Below the pieces are notes generated by a model. The model saw nothing but the letters and a program-made list of their open reading frames with translations, was not told the origin of the DNA and searched no databases. Shown here in pieces: positions 24,314 to 35,807 of a stretch of DNA of 64,000 bases (positions are counted from its first letter, which is position 1; each line of letters begins with the position of its first letter). Made by a program: the position numbers and the translations under genes. Origin of the DNA: Aurelia coerulea (taxonomy: Eukaryota > Cnidaria > Scyphozoa > Semaeostomeae > Ulmaridae); contig CM076955.1 in NCBI GenBank assembly GCA_039566865.1, positions 20,443,501 through 20,507,500 on the forward strand, given 5' to 3'.

Positions 24314-27126
24314 TCCAATCAGGATCCAGTTGAAGCCTATCATCCGGTTAAGAGTCTTAAAATTATTTAAATTTAACAATTAAACATGAAATTATTGTTA
24401 CTTTCAAAGCAACCATCTCTTTTGAAACCTTTGAATATTTAGATGATGCCCCTTAGGCCTATTTTATATGTTTTTATTGGGTCAGGCTCCCACTACTCAT
24501 TCTGGTCGATACCTATCGATAGAATATGGTGCTGTCTCCCCAAGCCTGCTACACATGTTGGCTGCATGCTAAGTTTTTATTTTTAGAAGGCATTCAGTAT
24601 ATTGGTTGAAGTTGTAGTAGTCTACAAGGCTAGTATAAGGCTGCTATTTTCACGTGCAGTTATCATGCTAAGGTAAAAGTGCACTGAACAGGGAAGGGAA
24701 AACTAGACACAAGACTGATCAAATCTACAGTTTTGTATCTCCTGCTGATCTGTGGTTTAAAAGCTGCTTCTGCTTGATATTTTCATACACTTGGGACCGT
24801 CATGGGACCGTCGTGAGACTGTCTTACGGTGTTTTCCTCTTAGTTTCTCTCTCCTGAGACAAAGGGTGTTAGCCAAAATTTGAGCAAGGCTTTAGGCCCG
24901 TTTTGAAGGATCCATGAGTTTCATCGAGGTGTTTTAAACAGAAGGATAAAATGGTTTTGAACAAGGTAAATTTTTAGATCTACGTTTGAATTTTGGCTAC
25001 AGCAAACATCAGCTCGATGAAATCTGCAACTGCAAACTCACGAACTTTTAAAGTTCTTTGGTTCTCACCCGGTATCATTGTGAAGTCAGGTCATACCCTT
25101 CAAATAGAGGCTACTTTATTCATTTCTGCGTAGCATCTACAGGTAGTTTTAGGACTCTGAGAAGCTTGGCTTATCCAAGCAGTGTCCTGGTCCTTCCTCT
25201 CGATGATCACACGTCGTGTGATTCTTTTAGCCTGGAATTACAGAGAGTTGGCGACTCTCTTCGCTCTACATAGCAGGGTTTGGCAGGATGTGGACTAAAA
25301 GGACCAACCTTCAAACTTCATGCGTTCTACCACTGTCGCCTCATTCCAAAAAAGTCCCCCTGCAGACCTGTTGCTACAACAGAAACGATGTCAACAACAG
25401 CGAAAGTTAGAGGGACATGTAGTGAGTCTAATGAGGCTGCCATTGCTTGCACGTGCATGGACGACAACGAGCAACAAATATACTCAAACAATTCTGAGTA
25501 GGAGTTTCACTTATCCACAAAGCTCTTGATTGAATTTAACAAAATTTGCTCTTTAATCAGTTTTGCAGGACTTTGAGCAGCGTTCAAGTTTGCGTTGGTT
25601 GTTATTGCAACGCAGTTTATTTTTCTGAGCAAATATTGGAGTTTCTTCGCAAACATATCATTATTTCTTTATTGATTTCTCGTGAGAAAAAGAATATGCG
25701 CAAATCAGTTGTTATTCAGAGCCCGCAACAAAGCCCTTGCGCTTTTTCTGTCCGCTTCGCTTAAGGCCCAAATTAGCAGTACACAGCAGCGGTCAGAAAG
25801 TATCCAGGGCTTGCTATGCCCCAAGATGCCCCTGCTAAGCAAACGTATTTTGTTATGTGAGAACTTCTTATAAGAAATTCAATTTCATTCACTCATTCCA
25901 AGCAGCATACGAGATTTTTTCAGAAACTTGCTCCGATAATTTTGAGAAACTTTCAGTACTGGGTGAATTTCTTAGTTTCTTGAAAAATACGTGTAGCATG
26001 TTTAAGGAAAGCAGAAGAGAAGGAAACTTTTAAAAGTGGGATGTGCTGAGGTGACCGTTGTAACACATTTCTCTCCTCGTAAATTTAATTGGTTTTTCGG
26101 CCTTGCGTTGATGTTATTTTCTATTGACGTTATTAATGTTTCATAGTTCCTTGTGCAAGATTGTATATGTCCCTTATCGTCTGACTCCCGGATACCCTGG
26201 GTACCAGGCTGTCTGAAATAACACGGAGACTCTCTGCATTTTATTTTAGAGAGTCTGGTCGGCTGGACCTTCTTCTGTCATCCGACAACAGTAGAAAGAT
26301 AACGAAGATAAAACTCCTTTTGTATTTTTGATTGCTTTTTGATAGATCTGTTGTCACTTTTGTCTACTTACACACGCGTTGGCTTGTTGTTCTGTTGCCA
26401 TAGAGATCGATCTCGTTTTCAAAATAAAAGGGCCTTTTGAATCTAAGACAGGGGGTGATACTTGACTGATCCTTGTCGCAGTTGCGCTCCTTGAAAAACT
26501 GATATCGCTATAAAACTACGAATCATGATGAAACTATTCGAAAAATCGGCTAGTTGAAGAACAGTGCAGTCATTCAATTCAACGAACTAAGTAGAAACTG
26601 GGACTGAGGTAGTTACTCTTAGGGTGATCCCGGAACATTGTTTTAAAAGTTACTTCATTTTCACTTTTTTCTGTATATCATACTACTGTGAAGGTACTTG
26701 AGTAATGTCTAAACATTGGGAAGGCTTAAAAAAAGTTTGTTTTGATATAGTCACGAGGAAACAGGTAGAAAACATGTCGATTGTGATGGAACCTTAATTT
26801 AAGAAACTCGTAAAAAACTCTGAGAACTCGACATTTGATAGTTTCAAGAAAGTTTCAGTATTGGCTCAAATTCGTGGTTCCTTATAAATATGTGTACTTA
26901 GCACGGGCGAAGGTTCTGTGTGTGCAGATTACCAATGTCCCTTTCACACATTTTTACCCCCGTCTGTACTAACATGGTCCGTCCTGAAATGTGATCTTTG
27001 CGCAGTTTGAACAGAGGTGACACGCTCAAATTTCATAGTTCACTTTCGAAGCAACAGATAACAGACGAAACGAGAACATGTTTTATTCAAATTTGACGAT
27101 TTCAAGGATCGAATAAACGATTTATT
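24314..27126. other. Spacer between LRR and TMEM26-like genes
   Basis: No supported exon. It contains the tail of a minus-strand tRNA-Ser-like SINE (25090-25276). It also has dispersed AT-rich motifs of the type 'ttagtttcttgaaaaatacg', found again near 28070, 34800 and 62750-63180, which look like members of an unclassified old repeat family. The promoters of the TMEM26-like gene should lie in its right part, but I cannot point to a specific element. Confidence 0.5.
25090..25276 (-). mobile_element. 3' part of tRNA-Ser-like SINE
   Basis: On the minus strand this region reads 'gtagagcgaagagagtcgcc', 'aactctctgtaattccaggc', 'taaaagaatcacacgacgtg' and 'agaggaaggaccaggacact', then a tail with 'agcttctcagagtcctaaaa'. 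It follows the body of the SINE at 58433-58685 closely. The tRNA head is missing here, so the copy is 5'-truncated. Confidence 0.8.
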
Positions 27127-27323
27127 ATGGCGAAATATTTTAGTTTATTCGTCAAAGCTTTGTTGCCAAGATTTCTGTTCATTGGTCACGGTGTTGTGTG
27201 CATTTGGGTTGCGTATTTAGGAGCATCAAACAAACTGTGGTGGGTACTCAGCGCCTGTTTAGTGTTTATAGTCGTGGAAGGAGTTTTTAATGCCTATGTG
27301 AGGAAAGGAAAAGAGTTTGATTG
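27127..27323 (+). CDS. TMEM26-like alternative first exon 1a
   Basis: An ATG-initiated exon of 197 nt ending in TG|GTATGT. It encodes a first membrane segment nearly the same as exon 1b at 28688-28905: KALLPRFLFIGHGVVCIWVA here against KALLPRFFFVGHGLLCIWIA there, followed by YLGASNKLWW / YLGTSNKIWW and VEGVFNAY.RK / VEGVLNVHTRK. Both exons end in the same phase (two bases of a TGG codon), so 1a can splice to the exon at 31433 just as 1b can. I saw no second copy of the downstream exons, so this is either an alternative promoter/first exon or the remnant of a partial tandem duplication. Confidence 0.8.
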
Positions 27324-27583
27324 GTATGTATATCTAAGGGCCTGTTATTTTCATGCTAACTTCTAATAATTCTGTCGATCTGAACAGCGTTGTTGCTGGA
27401 ACAAATAAAGATTGAACTGAAGAAATGACTTTTGTTTCCAAAACAGCATGATCTGGGCCAGAAACTAAAGCAATTAAGAAACTTTTGTTAGGCCTGAGAA
27501 AGTTATCTCAAAGAAGCTTTTTTCACTTGTAGTTTAGGAAATCTAAACTGAAGACTCTTCAGAAAAAGTGTAGCTAAAACGCG

Positions 27584-27692
27584 GACATTATATGTCACGC
27601 GAAAATTTCGCAATTAAAGATAATTAAATCGTTTTAGATCATTGATTTTGCGTTATCGCAAATCTCAAGTGACATCTAATTTAAGACGGACT
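27584..27692. repeat. Short MITE with AAATTAGATGTCA ends, decayed copy
   Basis: The stretch 'tatatgtcacgcgaaaattt' to 'aagtgacatctaatttaaga' resembles the element at 57826-57946 (ends 'caaattagatgtcacgtgaa' and 'gcatgacatctaatttgcga'). The ends are inverted and the interior shares 'tttgcgttatcgca/tttgtgttgtcgca'. Non-coding. Confidence 0.65.
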
Positions 27693-28687
27693 TAAAATTG
27701 TTCAATTTCGGAAAGTTTCCAGATTACGCGCACGAATCTTGTGATAGAAAGCTGTGGCAAAGTATTGAATCAATCTTTCTAATTTTCTTTAAAAACTTGT
27801 GGTGTTGCATCATAGAAATCAAAAGAGACACAATGGGGAACTTTTTTCGTGTATCAGTAACATACGTCATTAGGCCGCAAAGGGTCACTGACTCGCATAT
27901 TCCGCCTTCCCCCGCAGGTCAATACCGTAATCCTCCTCAGGTCAGACCGCTTCCCAATGGGCCTTTGAATTTTGATGCGCCTCCGTGTCCTGTTTTAAAT
28001 ACGTGAATTCGCATGGATCGGAAATTGATTGATCGATTGTCTTTCACAAAAACTTTAGAAATCTTCTTATTTTTGTATGAAACATTTGTATCTAGTGATT
28101 TTCAAAAGGAACATTTTGAAAGAAACTAAGAAATTGGCCCAGTACTGAAGGCTTACGTTGTATTTAACGGTGGGAATCTCGTTGGCCTTCCAGCCTTCTT
28201 GAACATTTCACACCCAGTTTTATTATGAAACCACGCCTCTGTTTATAGTTTATTGTCACTACTAAATCTAAATGAATTTAGATTCAGTGATTTAGAGTAA
28301 TGAAATGCAAGGAACAAGCGAAAGCTTGTGCATCAGCGCTTTAGATTCCTAGAAGTAAAAGAACGACAAATACGATGGTTTTTCTCAATGGTGATTTGAG
28401 AAAGTCAAGTTTCTTATTGAGAGATATTCATGAAAATACATGTACTATACCTAGTGAAAAACTGGGCCTGACCTTTCCTCCTCAATCTCGTTGTCTCGTC
28501 GGTCAGTCGAATTCGCGTCGAACTTCTCGAAGAATCGAAGAAGTAATATTCCATCGCTTCATCAATCGAACCACAGTCACTATGATCGAAAACGACCTCA
28601 GTTCTATCGATAAGTCGAGCTTTGAGCTTTGAGCTGTAACATTATTAAGTTTATGACAAGGTATTAAGTCAGTGATAAACTCTAACG

Positions 28688-31600
28688 ATGACAACGCTAT
28701 ATGAACGAGATGCCAGACGTTTTAGTTTATTCGTCAAAGCTTTGTTGCCAAGATTTTTTTTCGTTGGCCATGGCCTGTTGTGCATTTGGATTGCCTATTT
28801 AGGAACATCGAACAAAATATGGTGGGGAATGAGTGTGATTTTACTTGTGATTATTGTTGAAGGAGTTCTAAATGTTCATACGAGGAAGAACGAAGAATGT
28901 TCATGGTATGTATATAAGAATAAGGGTATTTTATTTTGATTTTTAAAGGGACGAGAACGTTGTTTTCTAGGGCGAATAACGAAAGAAGTGAAGAAATGTC
29001 CTAGCTACCAGGATATCAAGAAACTCTCAGGGGAAATTTATCTTAAGAAAGTGCAGTTTAGCGGGCGGCATTCGAATGTTATTTTTTTTTTTTTTTTTTT
29101 TTTATAATCATTTAAAATGTTACAATACATGCTACATCTACATCCTACCATACTTTCTAATTACTTTACAGACTATACAACACTACAGGGACGTGACCAC
29201 AAGGAGCAAAAGATAATGACTACCAGGTGGACATTAACATAAAGACATGCAAAAAATAGTAACTAAATAAACAACTGCAAAAAGCTACAAATACGATAAA
29301 TTACTGATAAATACTAGAATCCGTTTCACATTGGATGTCAGGCCAGCATAGTAGTATGATGCTGAGCAATAGGAACCCCGGACGAGAGAACAACAACGAC
29401 AGCAGTTGCTACCGCTACTGATCCCCCTCCAGAGTCCCCAACGCTCAACAAATTGCGCATATGCTGTCAGCTCTGGGTTTCTGATTCGCAATATCAATGG
29501 TCCGAAATACTGTCACTTTTGTGTGGATGAATTTTCATTCACCCTTGATGTGCCTAACATAAAATGTGAAACAGACTTACAAAATATACGGAGAAAAGTG
29601 TACATAGTGGTTGTGTGGCGTAAAAACGATTGTTTGAAGTTATCCAAGCCGACCTGTTTTGTGGATGAAACTTAGAGTCTGTTCGAGTATATTTTTATTC
29701 ACTTCGTCAGAAAATTCTTTATTACCATACAATAAGTATTGAACCAGAACATTGTTTGGAAGGGCGTCGATTTGGACAAATGGTCGCAACAATTCTGAAA
29801 CTCCAGCGAGAAGATCTTGCCGTTGAATATCGAATGAAGGGCAAAGCAACAAAAAGTGCTCCGTATCCTCAATGCCATCATTCGTTGGGCACATTGGATT
29901 CACTGTGTCCCTAAAATTGTGATTGAATTTGTGAAAATTCAATTTGCTGAGACCGACCCTGATTTGTAAAAGATAACCTAAGCCTATTGGGTCATGAATA
30001 CCGAAAACAGACTTTGCACGGGGACGAATCATTGACAGAAGCTTTGTTTTAAAGACAGCGACAGAAGGTGCAAGTCTGATTGCTGGATCAAGTTTATTCC
30101 ATTCAGAGATGCAATTGGGATAGAAACTTGATAGAAATTTTTCTGTTCTTGCCCTTATTCGCCCAATAACATCCTGGTTGCGAAGAGAGTAGTTTGGCTG
30201 TTGAAGAAGTGGGATTGGCTCCTTTGTATACAATGGAGTGAGGTTATTTATGATCTTATAGAATAAAGTAAGGCGTCTACTCCATCTACGGGAACTTAGT
30301 GACTCCCAGCCAAGCTCTGCATACAGTTTTTCTCGTGATGATCCTCTCCATGTTCCTGTTACAGCAAGTGCAGCAGAATATTGGACAGATTCTAATTTTT
30401 CCATTAAATTTGGTAAAATGATGTTTTGACTGAATTCACATACTTTAGCTGGAATATGATAAATAACATCCCCGAATGTTATTCATAACGAAATTAAAGC
30501 TCTGCAGCTTTTTAAAATTTCCTTAGCACTTCACAACTCAAGTCTCTATCCTTTTTAGTACTCTCGTCTTATGCGGAGGCTCTCATTTTTGTATCCTGAC
30601 CCTTGCACTGCAAAATGAAACAGGGAACCTCTGCGTAGGAGGAGAGTACAACTGTAGACTTGCCCCAAGTCTATTTCGTCAACTGTAATAAGTCTATCTG
30701 AAAGCATACTACGAAACGTTTTTCGCTTTTCGCTTTTCCCTTTAATTTTTTTTTGACGAAATAGACTTGGGGCAAGTCTAGTATAACTGTAGCACTAGAG
30801 ATCAAACCTTAATTTTTCTCCATTATGTTCTTATTTACTAACTTCCTTTAGTTTTCATAGAAAACATTTACTATCAGAAGAGCGTCAAAGGGCGTCAAAT
30901 AGTTCTCGTTTGCAATCTGCAGCCATTAAATGTGCAACTCATGAATAAATCATCAACCAGCAGGTTAAAAGCAAATTTTATGGACTTTGACAGATGAAAC
31001 TAAGCTTTTCATCTTTATTTGAATCGTTGTAAATTCTATTTTCATCTAAAATAGGATTGTGACATTGAAATTTATTTCTATGAAAACCAGGTTTTTCTGA
31101 GACTAAATCGCTGCTCAATAGTCTTTAAAGCAATACATTTATATTTTTGTTGTGTTTTGAATCTAAAAAATGAGATGAATGAGAGATGCAATTTGAAGCA
31201 CATGGTCAGATTTCGGCACAGGGGGTTCGATTCAAGGTTGTGAATAGGGGTCACTGCAACAGCAAGCACTTTCAAAAATGGTAATCCGGTAATGTTGGCT
31301 AGATCAAATGAATTAGAGCTGAATTACAGAAAATATGTCCAAAAATTATATACCATATCATACCACCACTGCCAATTTTCTTCTTTCCCTCTTGAAACTT
31401 TCATTAACATGTAATAATTTTCTTTTTGTTAGGTTCTGTCCAAGTGCTTTCTTCTATGGTCTTGTATTGCTGACAACCCTGTTTAGTCTTAGGCAAGATA
31501 TGGTTGACTGCATTGGCAAAGGTACTTTGGATTCCGAATGTGGGGTGGTTAAAAATAACCCACCCAAAGATGCCCTGACAAAGGTAAGTTTTGTTATTTG

Positions 31601-33086
31601 TGCTAGGCTTCGATATTTAGCAGCAATCATTATAAGCGATAAGAACCTTCCTAATGACCTTAATAAAAGCATACTTCTCTTAACCTTAGATTTTATCCAT
31701 CAAACTGGTCGACTTGATTAGAAAATCTCAAGCTACACTACGAGTTCCACAACCACCATTGTCGTTTTTTAGCTTTTATGTATTGTAGAGTAATTTTGTA
31801 AGTAGAGTAATTAGTAGAGTAACTTTGTAAGTAGTGTAACTAGTTTTTCATCGTTTGTAGTTTAGCTGTATGTAGTTTAATGTTGAGTGTCTTTATGTTT
31901 TGGCCATTGGGTAGTCATTGTCATTTGCTCCCCTTGGTGTCGTCCCTGTGTACTGTACTACTGTCAAGAAAGACTCTTACAAGAACTGTAATCAGATACT
32001 AAATAAATGCAGTTATTTTCGGTTGAATGAAATGAATTAGAAAATAACTGCTTTCAGTCATACGTTTTTTTGCATCCATCCTTCACTGACATTTTCTCTT
32101 CTGCGTTTCCATTTTAGTTGGTACTAACGAACTCGGTGGGAATGCGGGCGTCAATTATTGAGCAAACAGGAGTGCTTATCCTCATTATCGGTCGATGGAC
32201 ATTACCAAAAGGTTCCATATCCAGAAATCAATTTTCACAGATCCTCCTGATTTACGTGGGAACTGCTGCGGATATTGTGGAATTTTCAGAGCTGTATGGA
32301 GAAGAAAAGATCAGAGAAAGTAAGGACTATTTGAAGATTTATCGGGGAGTGATGGTTGTCTGGGGATGGAGCATACTGCAGTTCTCTCTGACTATCGCCT
32401 TACCAGAAGATGGCCTAAAACAGGAAGAGGAAGAAACCGTGGAGGAAGATCCGGCAAGTGTCAAATGGCGTCAAACGAACCGGGTCGCTCCCATGTCCTA
32501 CTTACATTACAAGTCTATGCTCACTAAAGGGTGGGATGCGGAGGCGCAGAAGCCCCCGCCAGCTGAGAAATATGTTGTGCAATGGCGCGGGAAGTATGAG
32601 GTGAACAAAGAAGCGAAAATTGGACCGGTGCAAAACGAAGAAGAACCAGCCAATGAAGAGGAAGAAACCGGATGCGGAATAAGACGGCGGGATCTCAAAG
32701 CTTGTATTGTGAACCATTTAGAATTGATTACATGTTTGATTCCGGTTTTGATGCAAGACGGTCCGTTCTTTATCTATCGCATGGTTCTGATCGTCGAGTA
32801 CAGTATTATCACTCAAATGATCATTTTACTGTCTGTGAAAAACGCGCTTGTTATTATCGTCCAAATTTACCGGATTATGATTCTGTATTGTTATGAACCA
32901 AAGGAAGATGAACCGGATATTAATGATCCGTCTATCAGAGTCCGAGCGGCCCTGAATGCGACCAATGGAAGAACAGCGAAGCGGTCGCTGCGGGGTGCTA
33001 GAGGTAGTGTCGCTATTCAGGCAATTTCACGGATGCAATGGCAGCATTCACATAAGAACGGTAATAAACCACAGGCAACTACGTAA
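28688..33086 (+). CDS. TMEM26: TMEM26-like multi-pass membrane protein
   Basis: Three exons join in phase: 28688-28905, 31433-31583 and 32118-33086 (stop TAA), giving 445 residues. Exon 1 holds one membrane segment with a conserved KALLPRF start. Exon 2 opens with another membrane segment (FCPSAFFYGLVLLTTLFSL). Exon 3 carries RASIIEQTGVLILIIGRW, FSQILLIYVGTAADIVEFSE, VMVVWGWSILQFSLTIALP, an acidic cytoplasmic loop, a membrane block near LITCLIPVLMQDGPFFIYR, then MIILLSVKNALVIIVQIYR and a basic tail. The DIVEFSE and 'VWGWSILQF' blocks and the late QDGPFF.YR block are those I recall from TMEM26 proteins. Molecular function of the family is poorly known. Exon 1a at 27127-27323 can replace exon 1. 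Exon 3 contains all later segments without an intron. Confidence 0.85.
29084..30472 (-). mobile_element. 5'-truncated LINE insertion with poly(A) and 11-bp target duplication
   Basis: The insertion is bounded by an 11-bp direct repeat CGAATGTTATT at 29073-29083 and 30473-30483. At the low-coordinate side a run of about 20 T is the minus-strand poly(A) tail, so the element reads right to left. Its reading frame is open from the 5' breakpoint at about 30472 to a stop at 29640-29642, about 277 codons, and encodes the region after the reverse transcriptase of a non-LTR element (KLESVQYSAALAVTGTWRGS, FYPNCISEWNKLDPAIRLAP, then a Cys/His stretch MCPTNDGIEDTEHFLLLCPS, ending FIHKTGRLG). The 3' UTR is about 530 bp. 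Clean duplication and an undamaged frame indicate a recent insertion into the intron of the TMEM26-like gene. Confidence 0.92.
30656..30779. repeat. Nested-palindrome miniature element
   Basis: Inverted 27-bp ends: AGACTTGCCCCAAGTCT plus ATTTCGTCAA at the left, and TTGACGAAAT plus AGACTTGGGGCAAGTCT at the right. Each end is itself a palindrome (AGACTTG/CAAGTCT), so the element can fold as one hairpin or as two small ones. It lies in the TMEM26-like intron next to the LINE. Confidence 0.85.
31600..32037 (+). mobile_element. LINE 3' fragment
   Basis: The plus strand encodes NLPNDLNKSILLLTLDFIHQ and TGRLD then a stop at 31719-31721, clearly related to the C-terminus (EFSDEVNKNILEQTLSFIHK, TGRLG) of the LINE at 29084-30472 but in the other orientation and much diverged. 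A non-coding stretch follows and ends near 'tgaatgaaatgaa', a microsatellite-like 3' end. The 5' border is fused to the donor region of TMEM26-like exon 2 and cannot be set exactly. Confidence 0.7.
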
Positions 33087-33620
33087 CCGAACAGCAAGTC
33101 CCTTTGACACATCAATATAGAGGTTTATGTAACGCTGTCTCAGAATAGATATGCTATATGATTGCAGTACCCGTGGCAGTATCTACATAAGATTGCTAAA
33201 GTAGTTACGTAACGGAACGTCAATTCACTTCGACACGCAAATATAGAGGTTTATACGACGCAATCTCCAGTTAAATACGCTACATGATTGCAGTGTCTAC
33301 ATAAGATTGGTAAAATAGCTACGCAACGGAACGTCAATTCTCTTCGACACGCAAATACAGAGGTTTATACAATGCTATCTCCAGTTAAATACGCTACATG
33401 ATTGCAGTGCCCATGGCAGTATCTTCATAAGATTGGTAAAGTATCTACGTAACGGAATGTCGATTCACTTCGACACGCAAATACAGAAGTTTATACAACG
33501 CCATCTCCAGTTAAATACGCTACATGATTGCAGTACCCGTGGCAGTATCTACATAAGATTGGTAAAATAGCTACGTAACGGAGCGTCAATTTACTTCGAC
33601 ACGCAAATATAAAGGTTTCT
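33080..33620. repeat. 126-bp tandem satellite at the TMEM26-like stop codon
   Basis: Units begin with TACGTAAC (or TACGCAAC) at 33080, 33206, 33320, 33446 and 33572. The spacing is 126, 114, 126 and 126 bp; the short unit lacks a 12-bp stretch corresponding to 'acccgtggcagt'. The fifth unit is partial, ending near 33620. Internal phrases such as 'cttcgacacgcaaatac', 'aggtttata', 'ccagttaaatacgctacatg' and 'attgcagt' recur. The first unit overlaps the last codons and the stop codon of the gene, so the satellite would form the start of the 3' UTR. Confidence 0.93.
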
Positions 33621-34138
33621 CGCATAGTTCAATTCTGTTCACAAGTGAACTTGAAGACGATTTGTTGCCAATCTAGATTTGGCAATCAAGATTTTGTGCC
33701 TATGCCTATGAGTTTGGGTTAACCTTGTGCAGTGGAGCGAGTTTCGGAGAGAAGGCTGTAAGCACCGCAAAACTGCAAGTAATTATCGAATTCTTGGTTT
33801 TGTAGGAATTTGACAATCATGAACATAAACATTAGAACGACGAATAGAAAACTCCTGTATTTTGGGCATGATTACATGAGCAAGGCTGGCCCTGCTAAGA
33901 GGAGGGCTGCCTCGGAAAACAGGAATGAAATTTTGTGTGCGATTATTTGGAAAGAAAGATCCAAGTAATTTTGGTGGGAAAATGTAATCATCGACAATTT
34001 AGCTGCTTCAGACATGCGCAGTTGAAAACTTGGGGAAGCCAGTCCTATTTTTAGCCCTCCAAGGCGATTACATGATATAAACATCGCTATTTCATCCCTT
34101 TTACCGGGGCCAGCCCCCGGGCCAGCCCAGCTCTGTTA
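33621..34138. other. Non-coding spacer after the TMEM26-like satellite
   Basis: I see no gene or clear repeat here beyond a GC-rich patch 'ccggggccagcccccgggcc' just before the element at 34139. Some of it may be 3' UTR of the TMEM26-like gene. Confidence 0.4.
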
Positions 34139-34600
34139 CAGTAAAAACCCGCATATAAGAACCACCCATTTATAAGAACCTAAGGCCTAAAATGTTCTCA
34201 CCCCATTACAGAAGAACCTATTCATCCTGAAATTCAAGGAAGGTACTTATCTTTGAACAAGTCAAATGTAATCTACTGGTTGGTGATAAAATGTTTTAAG
34301 AAATTTTGCCAAATACTTAAGTAGACAGGCATATGCACAAAATTCCTTGTATGAATGGATTTGATACAGATAAGGCTAGGTAGATATGGATGTTTTTTAT
34401 AAAATTGTGTCATGATAGTGAGTATGTGCAAACCTTGTTTTCTTATATTTGGCCTAAATTCCCGAAGATCTGTAATTAATTGTTTTGATAAGAACCTATT
34501 AAGAACCTTGCATCCTGTTTTCAAGAAAAGTATAATATACATAAGAACCTAAACAGGGTGATTTCAAAATGTAAGGTTCTTATATGCGGGTTTTTACTGT
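34139..34600. mobile_element. MITE with CAGTAAAAACCC ends, copy 2
   Basis: A copy of the element at 19818-20293, in reverse orientation. It starts CAGTAAAAACCCGCATATAA and ends TATATGCGGGTTTTTACTGT. The left flank is TA; the right flank reads TG, so one target duplication base has changed. Confidence 0.85.
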
Positions 34601-35807
34601 GTGCAGAAGTGGGATGCCAGGATGGCCCACTGAACATGTAATCGTGTTTCAAATTTGTTGGGATCTCGCCTAAAATTTTCCACCTGCGTGTCAGGTCCTT
34701 AGCCTAAGATTTTGTTTCAGAATCACCGTTACGTTTTTATGTTTCCATCTGTTATGAATATGCAATATGCAAACTGTCCTTATATTTTTGTACTGGGTTA
34801 AATCCTTAGTTTTTCATAACGAATATATACTGTGTCTTGTATTAGAGAACCTCGTGTCGGTAGATTTTTGTGAATGAACCGATCATCAGGTCCAACGTAG
34901 CCATTCACTAATATAAAAAATAGGTAATTTATAATCGAAACATTTTTTATTAGTTTCAAATTGATGTGGTGATTTTACTAATATCGTGTAAATATTCTAA
35001 TGGATAAATATTTTGTATAAAATGTTGATTTTGACATTGAATAGACAGTACAGTGGAATAATTATGTTCTTTTTTGACTCGTGCTTTGATCTGTAATGAA
35101 AAAGGCACGAAAAAATGGTACATTTCGAGAAAGTTCGATTTTGAGATACCTGCGAAGGAGCGTTGATAAGCATGCGTCAGCATTCAGCACGCAGTCAGCA
35201 AAATGCGGATGTTTATCACTTGGCCTAAGAAAGATTTTTTTCAGTTCAAGAGTTAAAGAGTGCGAGTGAATGAAGCTGAAGACGATCGTCTTTTTGCTAA
35301 AATAGAACAAGTAAGTATTTATTCTTTGCTGGACAAAAAGGATCAATTTTTATAGGCCTATGTCTGTGGTTTTATGAATTTTCGGTGTCTACTGTTTTCT
35401 TCTGCTTTTTATTGCAGTGCACGAAATGACCATAAAATAAACTCGACTGTTTTAAAACGCAAACTCGCTCCTTACTTTACAGTGGAAACTGTGGATTTTC
35501 ATGCTAGCCTACGAATTTTACGTCCCATTTGCTGAGGGGTCATGTGCCCCCAGGATTTGCTAATCAAAAAATGCCCGGTTTAATTTTATTCCCCACAGGC
35601 AAGGGGGGTGGTACTCAGGTGTATTTAGGATAGGGCTGCTCAGGCTGGGGTACAACCCGAGAAAATATTTCTTCCATGACAATAGACCCCAAAAATAATT
35701 TTTTCTGACCCTACATACCCAAAAATTATGAAATCAGTGTCAATTTTGAACTCTATCAGCAAAAATTTAGAAACTATTTTCCAGTTCGTTCCAGGTTTCA
35801 TTGAAAG
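34601..35807. other. Spacer upstream of the DESI1-like gene
   Basis: No supported exon. Around 35590-35720 there is a decayed CCCGGTT...GGGGTGGTACTC segment resembling the end of the GC-ended element at 38809-39098. The 5' UTR and promoter of the DESI1-like gene should lie in the last part; I cannot identify specific sites. Confidence 0.45.
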
